From Kingdonia uniflora (taxonomy: Eukaryota > Streptophyta > Magnoliopsida > Ranunculales > Circaeasteraceae), in contig JACGCM010001441.1 of the NCBI GenBank assembly GCA_014058105.1, forward strand, positions 434,001 through 498,000: a stretch of DNA of 64,000 bases, read 5' to 3'. Below the pieces are notes generated by a model. It saw only the letters and a list, made by a program, of their open reading frames with translations, was not told the DNA's origin and made no database searches. Every line of letters begins with the position of its first letter. The stretch's first letter is position 1. Of the stretch, positions 33,781 to 45,898 are shown piece by piece. A program made the translations under genes and the position numbers.

Positions 33781-35341
33781 CCTAGAAGATCTCCCACCAC
33801 CACCACCTATACCACCACTTCCCCTCCCCCTCATATTTGGTGTTGCAGGTGGTAAGCCAACATTGCACATATGTTTTGCCATGCTAACATTTGTATCTAC
33901 CCTCTTAGGTGCTCTTGCCATTCTTGGCCTTGGTGTTGCTGGTGCACCCTTACAAGTTTTCTTGTTGAGACCATAGCCACCACATTTTCCACATCTCTTC
34001 AGCCGCTTTTATTCATCTGGATCAGGGATTCTTTATTTTCTAGGTCTCTCAGCTCCTCTCACCAATGGGGGAGGTAGAAAATGGTTTGTAGGCTACATAT
34101 AATATAAAAATAAGCATATATATCAAATAACAACTCAAATACACTTGTGTTCAAATACAAACCTTCTCCCATTCTGATCCATCAACTACAGGATATATGG
34201 CATTTTTATATGTTTAGACATATCAAACAACTTTGTGAAAACATGAAACAAAGCTGTTAGCCATCCATAAAAAAAAGTTAGCTTTTAAAAAATTAGAGAC
34301 ACAACTTTGTAAATATTTAGATTATTAACCAAAAAATATTTTACTTACTTAACTCATGGCCACCCATAAGGGAGTATAACACTAACAGCATGCACACATG
34401 GTAGTCCAGAAAGTTCCCATTCATGGCAGTCCCATTCATGTGTGTTGGTGTTTCTGTCTATCAATTCCAAGTATCAACTTCATCATTTGAAGCCTCTCCC
34501 CCCAATCTAACCCCAGCCTCAGTTTTAACATTAACTGGAGCCTCTCCCCCCCCCAATCCAACTCCAGCTTCTTCATTAATTGGAGCATCTTCCCCCAATC
34601 CAACTCCACCCTCAGTTTCAATATTAGGTTCATCATCACTGAAGTCCATATGTGGCAAATCATCAAGTTCTTCCTCGGGTACTTCACTTGCCCTTGGTTT
34701 CTTAACTTTTTTAGTATTTACTTCACCACTTTGTAAACTATTGCCTTTTCTCTTTGGCTTTAATACAAGTCTTTTTTTTGTTTGAGTCACAACTACCTTT
34801 TGTTTACCCCTGGAAATAGTCTCATATTGAAGTGGATCAAGCTATGTACTCTCATACTGTAGTGGATCAAACTGTGTAGTCTCAACCTCAACCTTAAGCT
34901 TAACTTGAGTATGACATATACTCAAACATCCACATACTATAGGCACAACTTCTATAGGTACTGCATATACATAGAAATGCACATCCCACATACTATCCAC
35001 ATTACTACAATGCCACATCTTATACAAACTTGTTTCATCACAAACATCCACTATCACACCTGTATACAGTGTCTTCTCACCACTATCCTAGAACCAGGTG
35101 AGATAGCTTCATTTATCCCAACAACATCAGACATAATATACTCCAACAGAACTTGATAGTAAAACTGATCCCCACTTTTATTATCAAATATATATATGTC
35201 CTCATCAATGTATAGACGATGTGTGTACCCTGTCTCCCCAGGTTCAGACCATCTACCTCCCCAATAAATAATTATATATTTTAGGTCATTCCTGTCATTG
35301 TAGCATACCCCCAAACACGATATAATTAAGACAAATATCAT
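33781..35341 (-). pseudogene. MULE transposase-related gene lacking catalytic core
   Basis: Read from 35341: N-terminal domain typical of MURA-like proteins (YIIIYWGGRWSEPGETGYTH, then VHFYVYAVPIEVVP at about 34980-34940). A basic and acidic linker follows (KPKRKGNSLQSGEVNTKKVK; DDLPHMDFSDDEP, 34770-34620). Next is a SWIM zinc-finger-like end (CHEWELSGLPCVHAVSVILP, 34430-34370) and a CGKCGGYGLNKKTC knuckle (~33990-33940). The DDE catalytic domain that should lie between linker and SWIM finger (about 1 kb) is missing. A frameshift occurs near 35090 and several stops follow. It cannot encode an active transposase. Confidence 0.75.
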
Positions 35342-36035
35342 GGTAACATACCCAAAACACCTAATTTAAAAACACCACTTGTAAAAGCCCTAATTTTTTT
35401 AATATACCCTAATTACATAAAACAAAAACCCTAATTTTATAATCCAAACCACTTTTAAAAAGTCCAAATTTTGTAATCCAAACTCTAAATCTTAGCACAA
35501 ATTTTCTAACTTTCAAATGGGAAAACCAAATCAACAGATATTAGAGAGAGATTTACAAATTTTACTTATTCAAAAAGAAAGAAAGAAAGAGGGTGAGAGA
35601 GAGACTTACATTGTGATCTAAGGCTTGGCGAGATCAGGTATTAGATTGTTGCACTCTAGTTTTCCAAATTTTTATAGTTGCAGAAGATAAGGATTGTTCA
35701 TAAATTTTCCATAATTTTCCCTCCAAGATATAATTTTTTGTTTGAGACAGTTTGGGGAAGAGATGACTGAAAGAAAACTTGCACACCTATTAGAGAAAAT
35801 CACGTGCAACTCGCGTGAGGGTAGTTTAGTCAGTTCATGTCAAAATTTAAGTTCAACGAAGGTTGACCTGTGGTCATAGGAAATTTGAGGACGAAAACTA
35901 AATATTTAAACAACTTAGGGACTAAAGGAAAATATTCAGTCTGTAGGTGGGACTGTAGTCAAATTTGCCCAAATTTAAAAGAGTTTTTTCAACCCTAAAA
36001 TGACCTGCCACCCGGGAACAATGTGTCTCTCGAAT

Positions 36036-37400
36036 TTAATGCAAATGGTCTCCACTCTCAGGAATACATAATAGACTGCCCCTGTAAATCAAACTATCCT
36101 TCAATATATACTCACACGTCTTGCCTTGTAGTAACTTCTTGTGAATCACACTGAGCTCTTTGTCATCGTTATACCCTATAACGTATTCAGATGGAAGAAT
36201 AGGATCTATCTGTATAGCTACCAACAAAGCATAAATAGTTGGTAATGGGGTTCGAGATAATATATCAGCAATTTTATTGCCCACTCCTTTCTTATACTTG
36301 ATCATCAAGATAAATTGTTGTAGGTACGACATCCACTTCATATGGCGAGTTTACTATAACTTGGACTTCGTAGATAAGAAATTCATGGTTTATGATCGAA
36401 ATGTACCACAACCTCCTTCCCTAATAAGTAACTCTGCTAATGTTTTACTGATTAATATAACAAGTAGAACTCCTTATCGTAGGTAGGATTGTTGCGTACT
36501 GCTCCTATAAACATCTCAGAATGGTAGGCAACCAACTTCCCATCCTATAAAAGAATCGCCCCCAATGCATAGTCTAACACAGCTGTCTCGACCTCAAAAG
36601 GCCGCTGCAAATTGCGCAACACTAACACTGGTGCATCTGTAATCTTGCGCTTTAGTAACAGAAAAGTCATCTTATGGTGATCTTCCCACACAAACTGTAT
36701 ACCGGCCTTTGCAAAGGAATGTAACAGTGCGGCTATTTATGAAAAATATCGAATAAACTTCCATAAATACTTACAAGAACCCATAAAACTCCTCACTTCC
36801 GTTACTGTACGGGGTCTAGGCCAATTAGTAATGATCGAGACCTTCTATGGATCGACCTAAAGCTCACCGCCACCAACAGTAAATCCCAAGTATACTAGCT
36901 CTTTCTCTCCTTCTTCCCAAACTCACACTTCTTCCAGTTTAGAAAAAGTTGTTGTGATCGTAAAGTGCCCAATACTTTGCGTAAATACACAAGGTGTTCC
37001 TTACATGTTTGACTATATATTAAGATGTCATCTAAATACACAATCACAAAATTATCAATAAAAGTTCGAAGTACTTTATTCTTTAACCGCATAAATGTCG
37101 CCCGAGCATTGGATAACCCAAAGCTCATTACCAACCACTCAAATAGTCCTTGTTTGGTCTTGAACGCTATCTTCCAAGTATTTTCTTCCCGAATTCTAAC
37201 TTGATGATAACCCGACTTAAGATCCAACTTGGTGAAAAATTGAGCCTTCTGCAACTTATCTAAAAGCTCGTCAATCTGTGAAAGCGGATAACAATTTTTT
37301 ACAGTAATCTTGTTCCGCACCCGATAATCCACACACATCCTCCAAGACCCATCCTTCTTTGGCACCAATAATACCAGTGAACCACAAGGTGAGAAACTTA
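36036..37400 (-). pseudogene. Reverse transcriptase and RNase H of chromovirus-like element
   Basis: Open frame 37368-36895 holds the reverse transcriptase: MVPKKDGSWRMCVDYRVRN, FTKLDLKSGYHQVRI, an MSFGLSNARATF motif and the intact YLDDIL catalytic box (~37030). RNase H is decayed downstream (36890-36340), and the end of the domain with the linker to integrase is open again at 36341-36036 (FILMIKYKKGVGNKIADILS). On the minus strand these lie between protease and integrase as expected for Ty3/gypsy. Confidence 0.88.
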
Positions 37401-38110
37401 GATTAATAACTCCTTACTCTAGGAGTCCCTAAACTATTTCTTAATCTCATCAGACTCTATGACAGAAGTCCGATACAACCCAATAATGGGTAGTGGCTCA
37501 CCATTCACCAAGGTCATATCATGCTCCACATCCCTCTTACGTGGCATCCCTTCTATGCCCAGAAACAAGTTTTCATACTTCTCTTGCAACTTCCCCATAT
37601 CGGCTTATTACTTAGGAGACAATGCCAAAGTAGATAACATCTTAGCCGATGGACCCTCTTGAATCGGTCGCACCAATAACAATACAAACTTGTTGCTCGC
37701 ATTAACCAACATCATCACCTGAGTCGCCGTTACTAAATTATTAGTAGAGATATGGTCATTGCAAGCATTGATATGAAACTCCTTCCCCTCCTTTACATGA
37801 CAATACTTGTAAGCTCTACGGTAAAGGATTGAATCTCGGTCCTAAATATAAGGCCTACCCAAAATGACTTGACACACATCTAATGGAACCACTTCACACG
37901 TTACTTCATCAATAAATTTTTCAGCAATAGTAAACTTGAAAGTACACTGCTTAGTGATCTTTAATTACGCGTCTTTCTGAATCCAACCCAAATCATACGG
38001 CTTAGGATAAGCCACAGTAGCCAAACATATCTTCTTCACCACCGCCTCAATGATCAAATTCTTCTTACTACCCAGATCAATAATGGCCTCGACTAAGCTC
38101 TACTTCACTT
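37401..38110 (-). pseudogene. Protease region of chromovirus-like element
   Basis: Near 38085-38045 the minus strand reads AIIDLGSKKNLIIEAVVKK and then PKPYDLGWIQKDA (~38010-37975), a retropepsin-like domain of the type with D-x-G-S-x-K-N-L. The residue after Asp is Leu. A stop (TAG) separates it from gag at about 38102. Downstream to 37400 only fragments are readable. Confidence 0.65.
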
Positions 38111-39300
38111 TAATGTTGAGATGAAAAATTTCTTTCCGACTTGCCTCATCAGTAGCTATAGGTTGCTTGAATATTAGAGTATGCTTAGGATTTAGCTTAT
38201 CTAAATCCAGAAGATCCACAATTGCTGTAGCTAGTACATATTTCTCTTTCTTGCTCCTCTCCTCCTTCAGCCGAAGCTCCAGGTGAAGTTCCCAACATTT
38301 ATCTAAAATGTGCTCATTTGCCTTATAATGATTACAGTAATTCCCCTTGGATGAAGACCCATCTCCTTTGAACTCCCCTTCATTCCCATTCTTCCAACCA
38401 GACTTGTACCCTAACTTACTCTTGTCATTCTTCAGGTATTTGCCTTCAATAGTAATTATTTTAATGGTAGCATCTTCGATATTTTCCACAGTAAAGAGCT
38501 TTAACTCACTTCTAATGGACTCTAATAAACCACCCGTAAATTTCATGAACACCTCATACTCATCCAGATCAATGTCCAAAACCAATACCTGGTTATGAAA
38601 CTCCGCAGTAAATTATTGTACGGATTGCCCAAACTTTTGGCACAAATTGTGTTATTTGTACTATCGCTCTTGTTCATACCCAATCGGATAAAATTGATTC
38701 CTCAATAATACCTTGAACTCTTTCTAACTCAAACTTTCTACTTTGTGACATTTCTGATAGAATTTTCACCACGTAAGTAAATGACTTGCGAATTTTAATG
38801 TAGAGAAATAAAATTTTGAGCATTGGAATATTCATAAATAGAAAAATATGTTTATAACCTATCTAACCAATTATCCAACTTCTCAGCATCGTTTGAACCA
38901 TCAAAAACTGGAATTTCAATCTTAAATTCAATACAAAGATTACACATATGATTTAATGACTAACCAATACCCCAGAGCTCCTTGACGAATTCGATATCAC
39001 AAGAATTACTATCTCCTCAGTACCCTCGTCTCTATCCTCCTTCCCAACCCCTTTCTTCTTCGAGTGGCCTTCCCGTTTTACCGAAGTGGAAGCCTTTGCG
39101 AGGTTCATGAGATACAATTATTCAACCAACTCCTCTAGAGTAGTAGTTAGGTCAGAAACTTTCATTTCTAAAGTTGTGAGTCAATCTTCAGAATCGCCAT
39201 CTCCAAATTGGCCTTCTTCTTCGAGTTAGGTTTTTGGTGAATCTTCAACGGACTCACTAGCTTCTCCTTTGTTTGCTTGAGATGGTCACGTGTAGAGACC
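38100..39300 (-). pseudogene. Gag of chromovirus-like element
   Basis: Open frame 38585-38100 (161 residues) contains the C-terminal part of gag: ELKLFTVENIEDATIKI, a basic KSGWKNGNEGEFKGDGSSS tract and a zinc knuckle at about 38340-38295 that reads CNHYKANEHILDKC, so the second Cys ligand is Tyr. Upstream (39300-38600) the N-terminal gag is only in fragments with stops. Gag would package the RNA. Confidence 0.7.
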
Positions 39301-39337
39301 ATAAACCACAATCACCCCCAAGAATCGTTACCAAAAA

Positions 39338-39346
39338 CTGATACCA
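39338..39346 (-). promoter_or_regulatory. Primer-binding site of chromovirus-like element
   Basis: TGGTATCAG on the minus strand, two bases inside the 5' LTR, matches the initiator tRNA-Met complement; the match ends after nine bases. Confidence 0.75.
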
Positions 39347-39348
39347 CT

Positions 39349-39932
39349 TAATCCACAATACGAATTGAGAAACCCTAAAAAGAAGAATTATACGAAGAAC
39401 ACACAAATTTTGTGGGAGAATTCTCTTTAGAGCTTCAATTGCTTAATCAATAATCAATTATAATTGAATTCATCTCAAGCCCTAAGCTTCTCTCTTAAAA
39501 CTTTGATTGATCTTACATCATTTAATCTTGCCTTGCCTTACCCCTTTAAAAGGGTTTCAAGTTCCAAGTTAATAAATAAGATAATTATGCCCTTAAACGC
39601 CTAAAACTATAGGCTAAATCGCGTCTTTGTTTGAACAGAACAAGCCTCTATTCAAGCAGAAAGAAGTGTATTCAAACAGAGTAAGAGTTTGTTCGAATAT
39701 AACACTCAGACAAGTGTTTATTCGAATAAAAATAAATATATATTCGAATAGAAAAGAAGTGTATTCGAACAGACAAAAAGTATGTATGTTTGAACATAAC
39801 ACTCAGACACCGTTTATTCGAATAGAAAGAGAAGTCTATTCGAATAAAAAAAAGGTGTATTCGAACATACTAAAAGTTTGTTTGAATAAACTTTTAAAAA
39901 GTCTAAAAAAATGTTCAAATCCTCCTGGATCA
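39349..39932 (-). repeat. 5' LTR of chromovirus-like element
   Basis: 584 bp; starts (minus strand) TGATCCAGGAGG and carries the same TTCGAA-word array (39630-39900) as the other LTR. It is followed on the plus strand by the CTTTT target duplication. Confidence 0.9.
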
Positions 39933-39937
39933 CTTTT

Positions 39938-41181
39938 TTAATGTTTTATTTCCCAGATTTATTAATAAAATATTTTTCTTCACATTTTAGCATTGCAGAT
40001 ATAATAAATTGATACTTTGTTCTTCCATTTTTATCTTTTCTTCCTTTACTCAATTCGTAATATGTTATTTTTGATTGTTACAAATGCTTAATTGTCCCCT
40101 TCTGTAATTCGGGATAATACAAAATTCAAGCATCACTGAAGTTAGTAATTCGTATAGGTAATTATTATTTTCACTTTTAGTAGTTACTTTCAATACAAAA
40201 TCTACTTCTATGTGTCTCCTTATTAATTTCTTTGGTGGTGGTTAATAATTATAGGATATTGATTACTATTAGTGGCTTACAGGTACTAGTGAACACTTAA
40301 AGTGGTTTTACATGATTCATAACTACACGTCAACACAACAAACAGGGGAGGTTAGTTTAATTACATATGGAAATTTGCCTATTTTTCTTTGATTGCTTTT
40401 TAACTTAAGTCTTTGATTGCATTAGAGTACCATATTGATAAAATAGATAGCGACTTATTTACCATTTTGGTAAAATAGGTAGTGTCGAAGGGGCGTCAAA
40501 ATTGTTGTTGTGATTGGGTCATGGGTAGTACTAGTCATAAACATTCACTAGCATTTCTCCATAATCTTGATATAAGACAAACCCCCTAATGCAGATTTAT
40601 TGACTGGATTACTAATACCCTAAACCAATTACTGCAAGAATAACTAAAGAATAATTTACAATAGTAGTAATTAAGCATTAAAACATTGGTGAATCTGAGA
40701 GAAGAAAAACATAGGAGGAAGAGTTGAGCAAACCTGATGAGAGAAGATCAAGAGCGAAAGAGAGCAAACTATAAAATAAACTTCACAAAAATACCTTGAA
40801 ATCTAGAAGTAGTTAGGGGGAAATCATCTACAAACTCGTTGCTATGATTTTACCAAAACCCAATTTGCTTTACTTCACAATTAGGGTTCTTTGATTCAAT
40901 TACTTTACTCCAAGCTTATTACAACTCGAATTGATCGATGTGTAACCCCTCATTAGAGTTCTTTGTAGAGAGTATGTAACAAAGTGAGGCGAGTAGAGAG
41001 ATTAACGAACTCGAAAATTATTTTTTCAGTTGAAGAACTCCTTCTGAACTTTCTCAAATAATACGGATCTTACGAGACAGAAAGATGGAAACGTGGGTCT
41101 GTGGAAGAGAAATGAGAAGAAAGTTGGAGAGGGTATTTGTCACATTCAAACTACCCCTACCATCACCCATATATTATATTG
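39938..41181. other. Continuation of chromovirus target; no gene
   Basis: Sequence interrupted at 28723 resumes here. It may be the tail of the Helitron or older intergenic DNA. AT-rich; no domain, RNA gene or clear Helitron terminus was seen. Confidence 0.4.
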
Positions 41182-41199
41182 TATATATATATATATATA
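41182..41199. repeat. (TA)9 tract at viral junction
   Basis: TA dinucleotides abut the left limit of endogenous pararetrovirus copy 2. Another short TA stretch (aaatatatatatttt, about 45968-45983) follows its right limit. Confidence 0.9.
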
Positions 41200-41427
41200 C
41201 TTTTTATCTTCACATACTGACGCCTTTTACTGAGATTACACTTTTTAAACATCTTTGTCAGGGAACAAAGATCAGCAGTAACCATACTGACATTCCTATA
41301 TGGGATTTTCATATCTATGTGATCCATCATTCACATATGGATGAACATAATAGGTCTCATGAGGACCAATCATCTATAAACAAAACTCTAAATTAATAGG
41401 GTTTGAACAAACCCAACAACTGAATCA

Positions 41428-42844
41428 ATGGACTATACCAGCTATCAAGTCCAAATTAATATACAAAAAAAATATGTTTGACTTCATTAGCCAAGATAAT
41501 ATCAAAATTATGGAGCAATCCATAGCTCTTGAGAGTAAATGTCATACCTTGAAACTACTTAATCTTCATGATATTGAAAGATATCTTTAAAAATATAATT
41601 ATCTGCATGTTGGATGCATCTTTATAGCATTCAAACCTTTGAATCTCATAGGGATCAATTCTAGTATTCTGGCCTATCTCAGAGATGAGAGGAGTCGAGA
41701 ATTTAAATTACCCTTTATGGGAATCGTTTAAACTAGTCTCTGTCATGGACAAGTTTATTTTGATGTTTATCCCAACTTAACCTTGTCCTTTACCGATAAG
41801 TCTATATTTGATGTTATTAGTCAACGAATCCATACACATGGATATGATTTTATCTCTAGAGCAGAAGTTATAGTCATTATTTACCGAATCCACTATAAGG
41901 TTATGAATACCTTATGCCCTCGGGCTATTCTAAAAAATAAACCAGGTACAACTATAGCAGTTCATAGCAACTGTTTAACTACAAATATTGCAGTTAACAG
42001 ACTTATAAATTGGGATAAACTGAGTATCCCTACTGAATGGGTCTTACCTAGAGCAATAGTCCCCAGACCAAGGTTTACTAACCAAGTAAACCAAATCACC
42101 CAAACCCCTGATGGAGACGTAAAGGTAACCTTTGCATCCCATCCCATCAAAATATCCCTTCATAAGAGTAGGTCTTGTAGACTAATACCCAACGAGGACG
42201 ACATTCCCTACCATGTCTCCTGCCCTTCTTCCCGACCTTCGGTTTCTCAAAATTCTACATCTAAACCCATTATTCAGGGAATTAGACTTTCTGATAAACA
42301 AATTCCTCATGGCATCTATAATGATCCCTCTACTAGTACCAGGTTCAAAGTAGATCAAACTACTAACCCCATTATCAGAAGCAAGCTTCTATGTTTAATA
42401 TTCTTTATGGATTTATGCCCTAACTCTATTATCCACCAGTTTATCGGCAACGAATTCATGACTTCCAGTCATGATGACTTCAAAAAATGGTATTTCCAGA
42501 CTTTTACAAGAGAAAAATTACACATTATTGAAGATATTTACTACCATGATATTGAACGAAGCCAAAAGATCACATTCTTTTATGATTGGTTTACAACATG
42601 GTATCTTTGTCCTCAATACATTATCAGTAATATGGAAGATTTCACCAAGACATGGGTTAAAATAGATGGCACCGAAGTCCAATTTGTTTACCCTTCTACT
42701 GAATCTCTCCATTTAAGCAAAAGAAGTCCTAAATCCAAGCCTTTGGAAGCTAACGCCTTTGCCCATCCTACCAATCAAATCACTAATGATAATCTCGTTA
42801 TCAAACAGAATAATTGGACTAATGTCAGTCTTCAAATGATATAA
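41428..42844 (+). pseudogene. Pararetroviral movement-protein region, copy 2
   Basis: ATG at 41428 matches copy 1. A frame break in an A-run follows near 41470 and stops occur at about 41588 and 41728. From there the frame is open to 42844 (353 residues), the longest in the window. It includes NTLCPRAILKN, RLINWDKLSIPTEWVLPRA and, further on, a QTFTREKLHIIEDIYYHDIE helical segment. Movement-protein function is inferred from position at the polyprotein N-terminus. Confidence 0.75.
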
Positions 42845-44171
42845 AATCAACAGATTCATTTCGAAGATCACATCCAACGTACAAGTAATATCAACATTGA
42901 TACAGCCAGTACATCCTCTAGTACACATAGTGTTGATATTAAACCAACATTCCTAGTCAATGACTTTAAGCTATCAGATTCCCAGGATTCTGAGTTTGCT
43001 GACCTTTTGGTTAAAATACTTAAAATGCTTAGTGCTAATACTCTGGAAAAAAACTTTTGTATCAAAAGCAACCTCTGATGATCAATCTGAAATTCACATC
43101 CAAACAGTTGAAGCCAGTATTCACAAAATCGAATATGAACCATCCCAGTTAAAAACATATTATAAAAGACCTACCCCTCAGGATCTTTTATTTGAAGAAG
43201 ATTCCTTTTAAAATCAAATGTCTTATAATGGACGTACCATTTATGAATAGAATATTGATGGTTTATCAGAATACTAAATTTATGAAATTATTCATAAAAT
43301 GCTTATGTATGCTTGTATCTGTAAAACTGCTGGCAATAAAGATAACAATGTCGCCAAATTTATTGCCAATAGGTTCACAGGCAGTCTTAAAGGCTGGTGG
43401 GACAATGTTCTCACTCATAATCAGAAGATAGAAATTTTTAGAGCCGTCAAAAAAGAAGGAACTAGTACTATCCCTATCAAAGATGCGGTTTACACCCTTA
43501 TCCAAACTATCCTTTTACATTTTAGGGGTCTTTCACCACAACAACATGAAAGGAATAGAGAACTCCTACAGAACCTTAGATGTCCTTCTCTCACCCATTT
43601 TAGGTTGTATAAGGATGATTATAAATGCAAGGTCATACAGTGTAGTGATGCCAATGCAGAACATTGGAAAGCCATATTCATTGATGGTCTTCTACCATTA
43701 TTTGCTCATAAAGTTTATCAGAAACATAAGGACCAGTATGATAGAAATTCTATACCTTACCATAACTATACTTATGGTCATCTTATTAGTGTTTGTACCC
43801 AGGTAGGTCTGAATATCTGTAATAACTTCAAACTCCATTATCAGCTTAAAAGGAATAATTTAACAGGGAAAAAGGAAATTGGCAAATTTTGTCACCAATT
43901 TGCCTATGACCTTCATGTTACTTATCCTAGAAAATACCGCCCACATACCAGGCAGCAGTCTCATCACTTAAGAAAAAGTCGTAACAAAAAATATAAGGAT
44001 CAGGATGATTCTTATTACCAAAAATATAGAAAACGCAAAAGGCATTTACCTCATACCAGCTCTTCCAAAAAAAATGAAACCCGCACTTGCAATAAGTGTG
44101 GTAAACAAGGACACTTAGCCAACAAGTGTGCCACCAAACATAAATTACAAGAACTTCACATAGATGAATGA
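42845..44171 (+). pseudogene. Pararetroviral coat-protein region, copy 2
   Basis: A stop at 42842-42844 and shifts near 43030-43250 precede a 290-residue open frame (43299-44171). It has a globular part (FTGSLKGWWDNVLTHNQKIE), a Lys/Arg-rich tract (~43960-44060) and an intact zinc knuckle CNKCGKQGHLANKC (~44088-44129). This retroviral-type knuckle binds nucleic acid during packaging. The same knuckle is broken in copy 1. Confidence 0.82.
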
Positions 44172-44195
44172 TTAAAACTTCAGCTAAGTAAACTC

Positions 44196-44870
44196 TTGCT
44201 CAACAGCACTTCTGAAGAAAGTTCTTCGGATCACTCTGAAGCAGTCAACCACATTGACCACAGTATTTCCTCTTCAACAGAAGAAGCACCTTGTGACAAA
44301 TGTTATGGATCCAATCTTCCAGATTACTGGAAAGCCATTGTGAAAATGAATGGTTTACAGCTCAATACCTTACCTATAAACCAAAGCCAACTGATATCAA
44401 TTATTGATAAAATCCCTAATTCGAAAATTAAGACTCAAATTCTAAATCTATGTATCCAACAGCTGATCCAGGATAATTCGAAACCTAATACAACACCTGC
44501 ACTCCCTACATATAATTATTATAATTTTCAGGATGTCCTCAGCCGAATAGAGACTACTAAACCTATCACCATTCAAGACTTATATCAAGAAATTAATTAC
44601 TTGAAATCTAAAATCATAAATATCAAACTTTTTCTTCAAAAGTATGATACTCTTATGACATTCGAACAAAAGGACAAACGACTAATCCTAACAGATAAAT
44701 CTGTTAGTCAACAGACTGAGAAGATAAATACTCTCATATACATCTTCTTCACAAAATATCATCCTCAAAATGGTACATTCAAATTACTCTTACTATTCAA
44801 CATGAATATACCATTCATGTTATTTCCCTTGTAGATAGTGGGGCTGATTTAAACTGTAATGGGTTACCTG
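44196..44870 (+). pseudogene. Acidic/coiled-coil linker and protease start, copy 2
   Basis: An open frame to 44834 has an acidic Ser-rich N-terminus and a coiled-coil stretch (EINYLKSKIINIKLFLQ). In another frame, near 44828-44865, the protease motif VDSGADLNC is readable with its catalytic Asp, so a frameshift separates the two. Viral similarity to copy 1 stops right after this motif. Confidence 0.7.
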
Positions 44871-45571
44871 GATATTAATATTGATCTCTAATGGCAGGAT
44901 TTACCTGGATATTAATATTATTCCTCCTGAATGGGTTAATTTACCGCCCAAAATATATTATTACCCCAGTCTCCGCTAAATAAGTATTACTACTCATTCA
45001 TTTACTTTTCTAAACCACTTTCCTGTATCTCTCCTCAATAGATATCCTACTTCCCACAAATACAGGGACAACCCAACTAGCAGAGCCTATGCTCTTGCAA
45101 CCTTCAAAATGTTTAAACCATGGAACACCCGCCACCAGATTTATGCAGAAGGCAACTATATATGTGTTATTGGACCCTTATTCCAACCTTCGGCTGGCCA
45201 ATTCCTACACAACATTATTCAGTAATAAGTGTCACTCAGCCTGGTATGTGCCAAATAGGAAGAAGAAGCCGAACTATCCGCCCAGAACAAGCCACCCTTT
45301 TTTTCCTATTTTAGCCTCAATCAAGACTTGGCCACAGAAACCTCTCCAGATCCTTTTCCTCATCCTAAACAATCATGGTAGAATGGACTCGATCCTGACT
45401 TACTACATTCAACAAGGCCAGATCAGTTCCCATTCATAACAGTACTTCAGCACTCAGTATGCAGTCTAGCAGTAATCATAAGGGACCCAACGAAGACTTC
45501 TCTGAAGGAATCATATTCAGAATGCACTACGCATCCCTCCACCATCATTATTTTCCAAAAGACAAAAGAAG
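44871..45571 (+). other. Copy 2 segment without match in copy 1
   Basis: Begins with a short duplicated phrase ('ttacctggatattaatatt' twice, 44868 and 44899). Open fragments at 45089-45439 are not recognised. It may derive from a different part of a related virus (ORF2 end) or be filler DNA at the deletion. Confidence 0.4.
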
Positions 45572-45659
45572 ACCACTTTATGGGACCAACCACTTTGTGG
45601 GACTTGAAGACCACTTTGTAGGACTGGAAAACCACTTTGTGAGACCTGAAGACCACTTA
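45572..45659 (+). repeat. 21-bp promoter repeat, copy 2
   Basis: About 4.5 copies of CCACTTTGTGGGAC(C/T)TGAAGA-like units in tandem, 75-160 bp upstream of the TATA box. The 'ccactttgtggga' core is itself partly palindromic. It is a likely enhancer array, different from copy 1. Confidence 0.8.
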
Positions 45660-45734
45660 CCTTGTCTTCCACCAGACAACTCCAAGTTGGACAGTATTAC
45701 ACGGACTTCAAACCATTTGGAATCCGTCTTCACC

Positions 45735-45898
45735 TATATATAAGGAGCCAGAGAGCTCATTTGTGTGCACGTTTTTAATAATTCAGTCTATAAGTTATAA
45801 GTTTATGTTTGTTAGCTACCACCTCCATCCACTGTATATCTTCTTCCATCTTCTGTAACCCTCTGTAAGTATTTCATAAGTTTTTCATAATAAATAAA
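45735..45898 (+). promoter_or_regulatory. Viral promoter and poly(A) signal, copy 2
   Basis: TATATATAAGGAG at 45735 is a strong caulimovirid-like TATA box. Overlapping AATAAA signals at 45889-45898 lie about 150 bp downstream, as in copy 1. Confidence 0.7.

Larger units (their letters stand above)
30593..35970. mobile_element. Mutator-like element (MULE), 5378 bp
   Basis: Inserted in the integrase region of the chromovirus. The 9-bp target duplication AAATTTAAA is perfect (30584-30592, 35971-35979). Terminal inverted repeats of about 150-180 bp start (T/G)GG(A/C)AAATTTGACTACAG and share 'gtcaaccttcgttgaact' and 'gacatgaactgactaa'. One arm has a roughly 20-bp insertion. Contents: GRF zinc-finger remnants on the plus strand at the left, and on the minus strand a transposase-related gene missing its catalytic middle, ending in a Gln/Ser-rich repeat. 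Classified by long TIRs, 9-bp duplication and MURA-type termini of the protein. Confidence 0.92.
28724..39932 (-). mobile_element. Ty3/gypsy chromovirus-like element with nested MULE
   Basis: Minus-strand element flanked by CTTTT (28719-28723 and 39933-39937). LTRs 28724-29290 and 39349-39932; on the minus strand they start TGATCC (TAATCC in the left copy) and end GTGGATTA. A primer-binding site with TGGTATCAG lies two bases inside the right LTR. Gag, protease, reverse transcriptase, RNase H and integrase follow on the minus strand in Ty3/gypsy order. The internal MULE (30593-35970) splits the RNase H/integrase junction; without it the element is about 5.8 kb. The protease sequence DLGSKKNLI and GPY/F-like integrase tail suggest a Galadriel-type chromovirus; this lineage call is tentative. 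LTRs differ at roughly 9% over ~180 bp by eye. Confidence 0.9.

Noticed and set aside
34423..34785. 120-residue plus-strand Ser/Pro-rich frame
   Set aside because: Shadow of the acidic minus-strand linker of the MULE protein.
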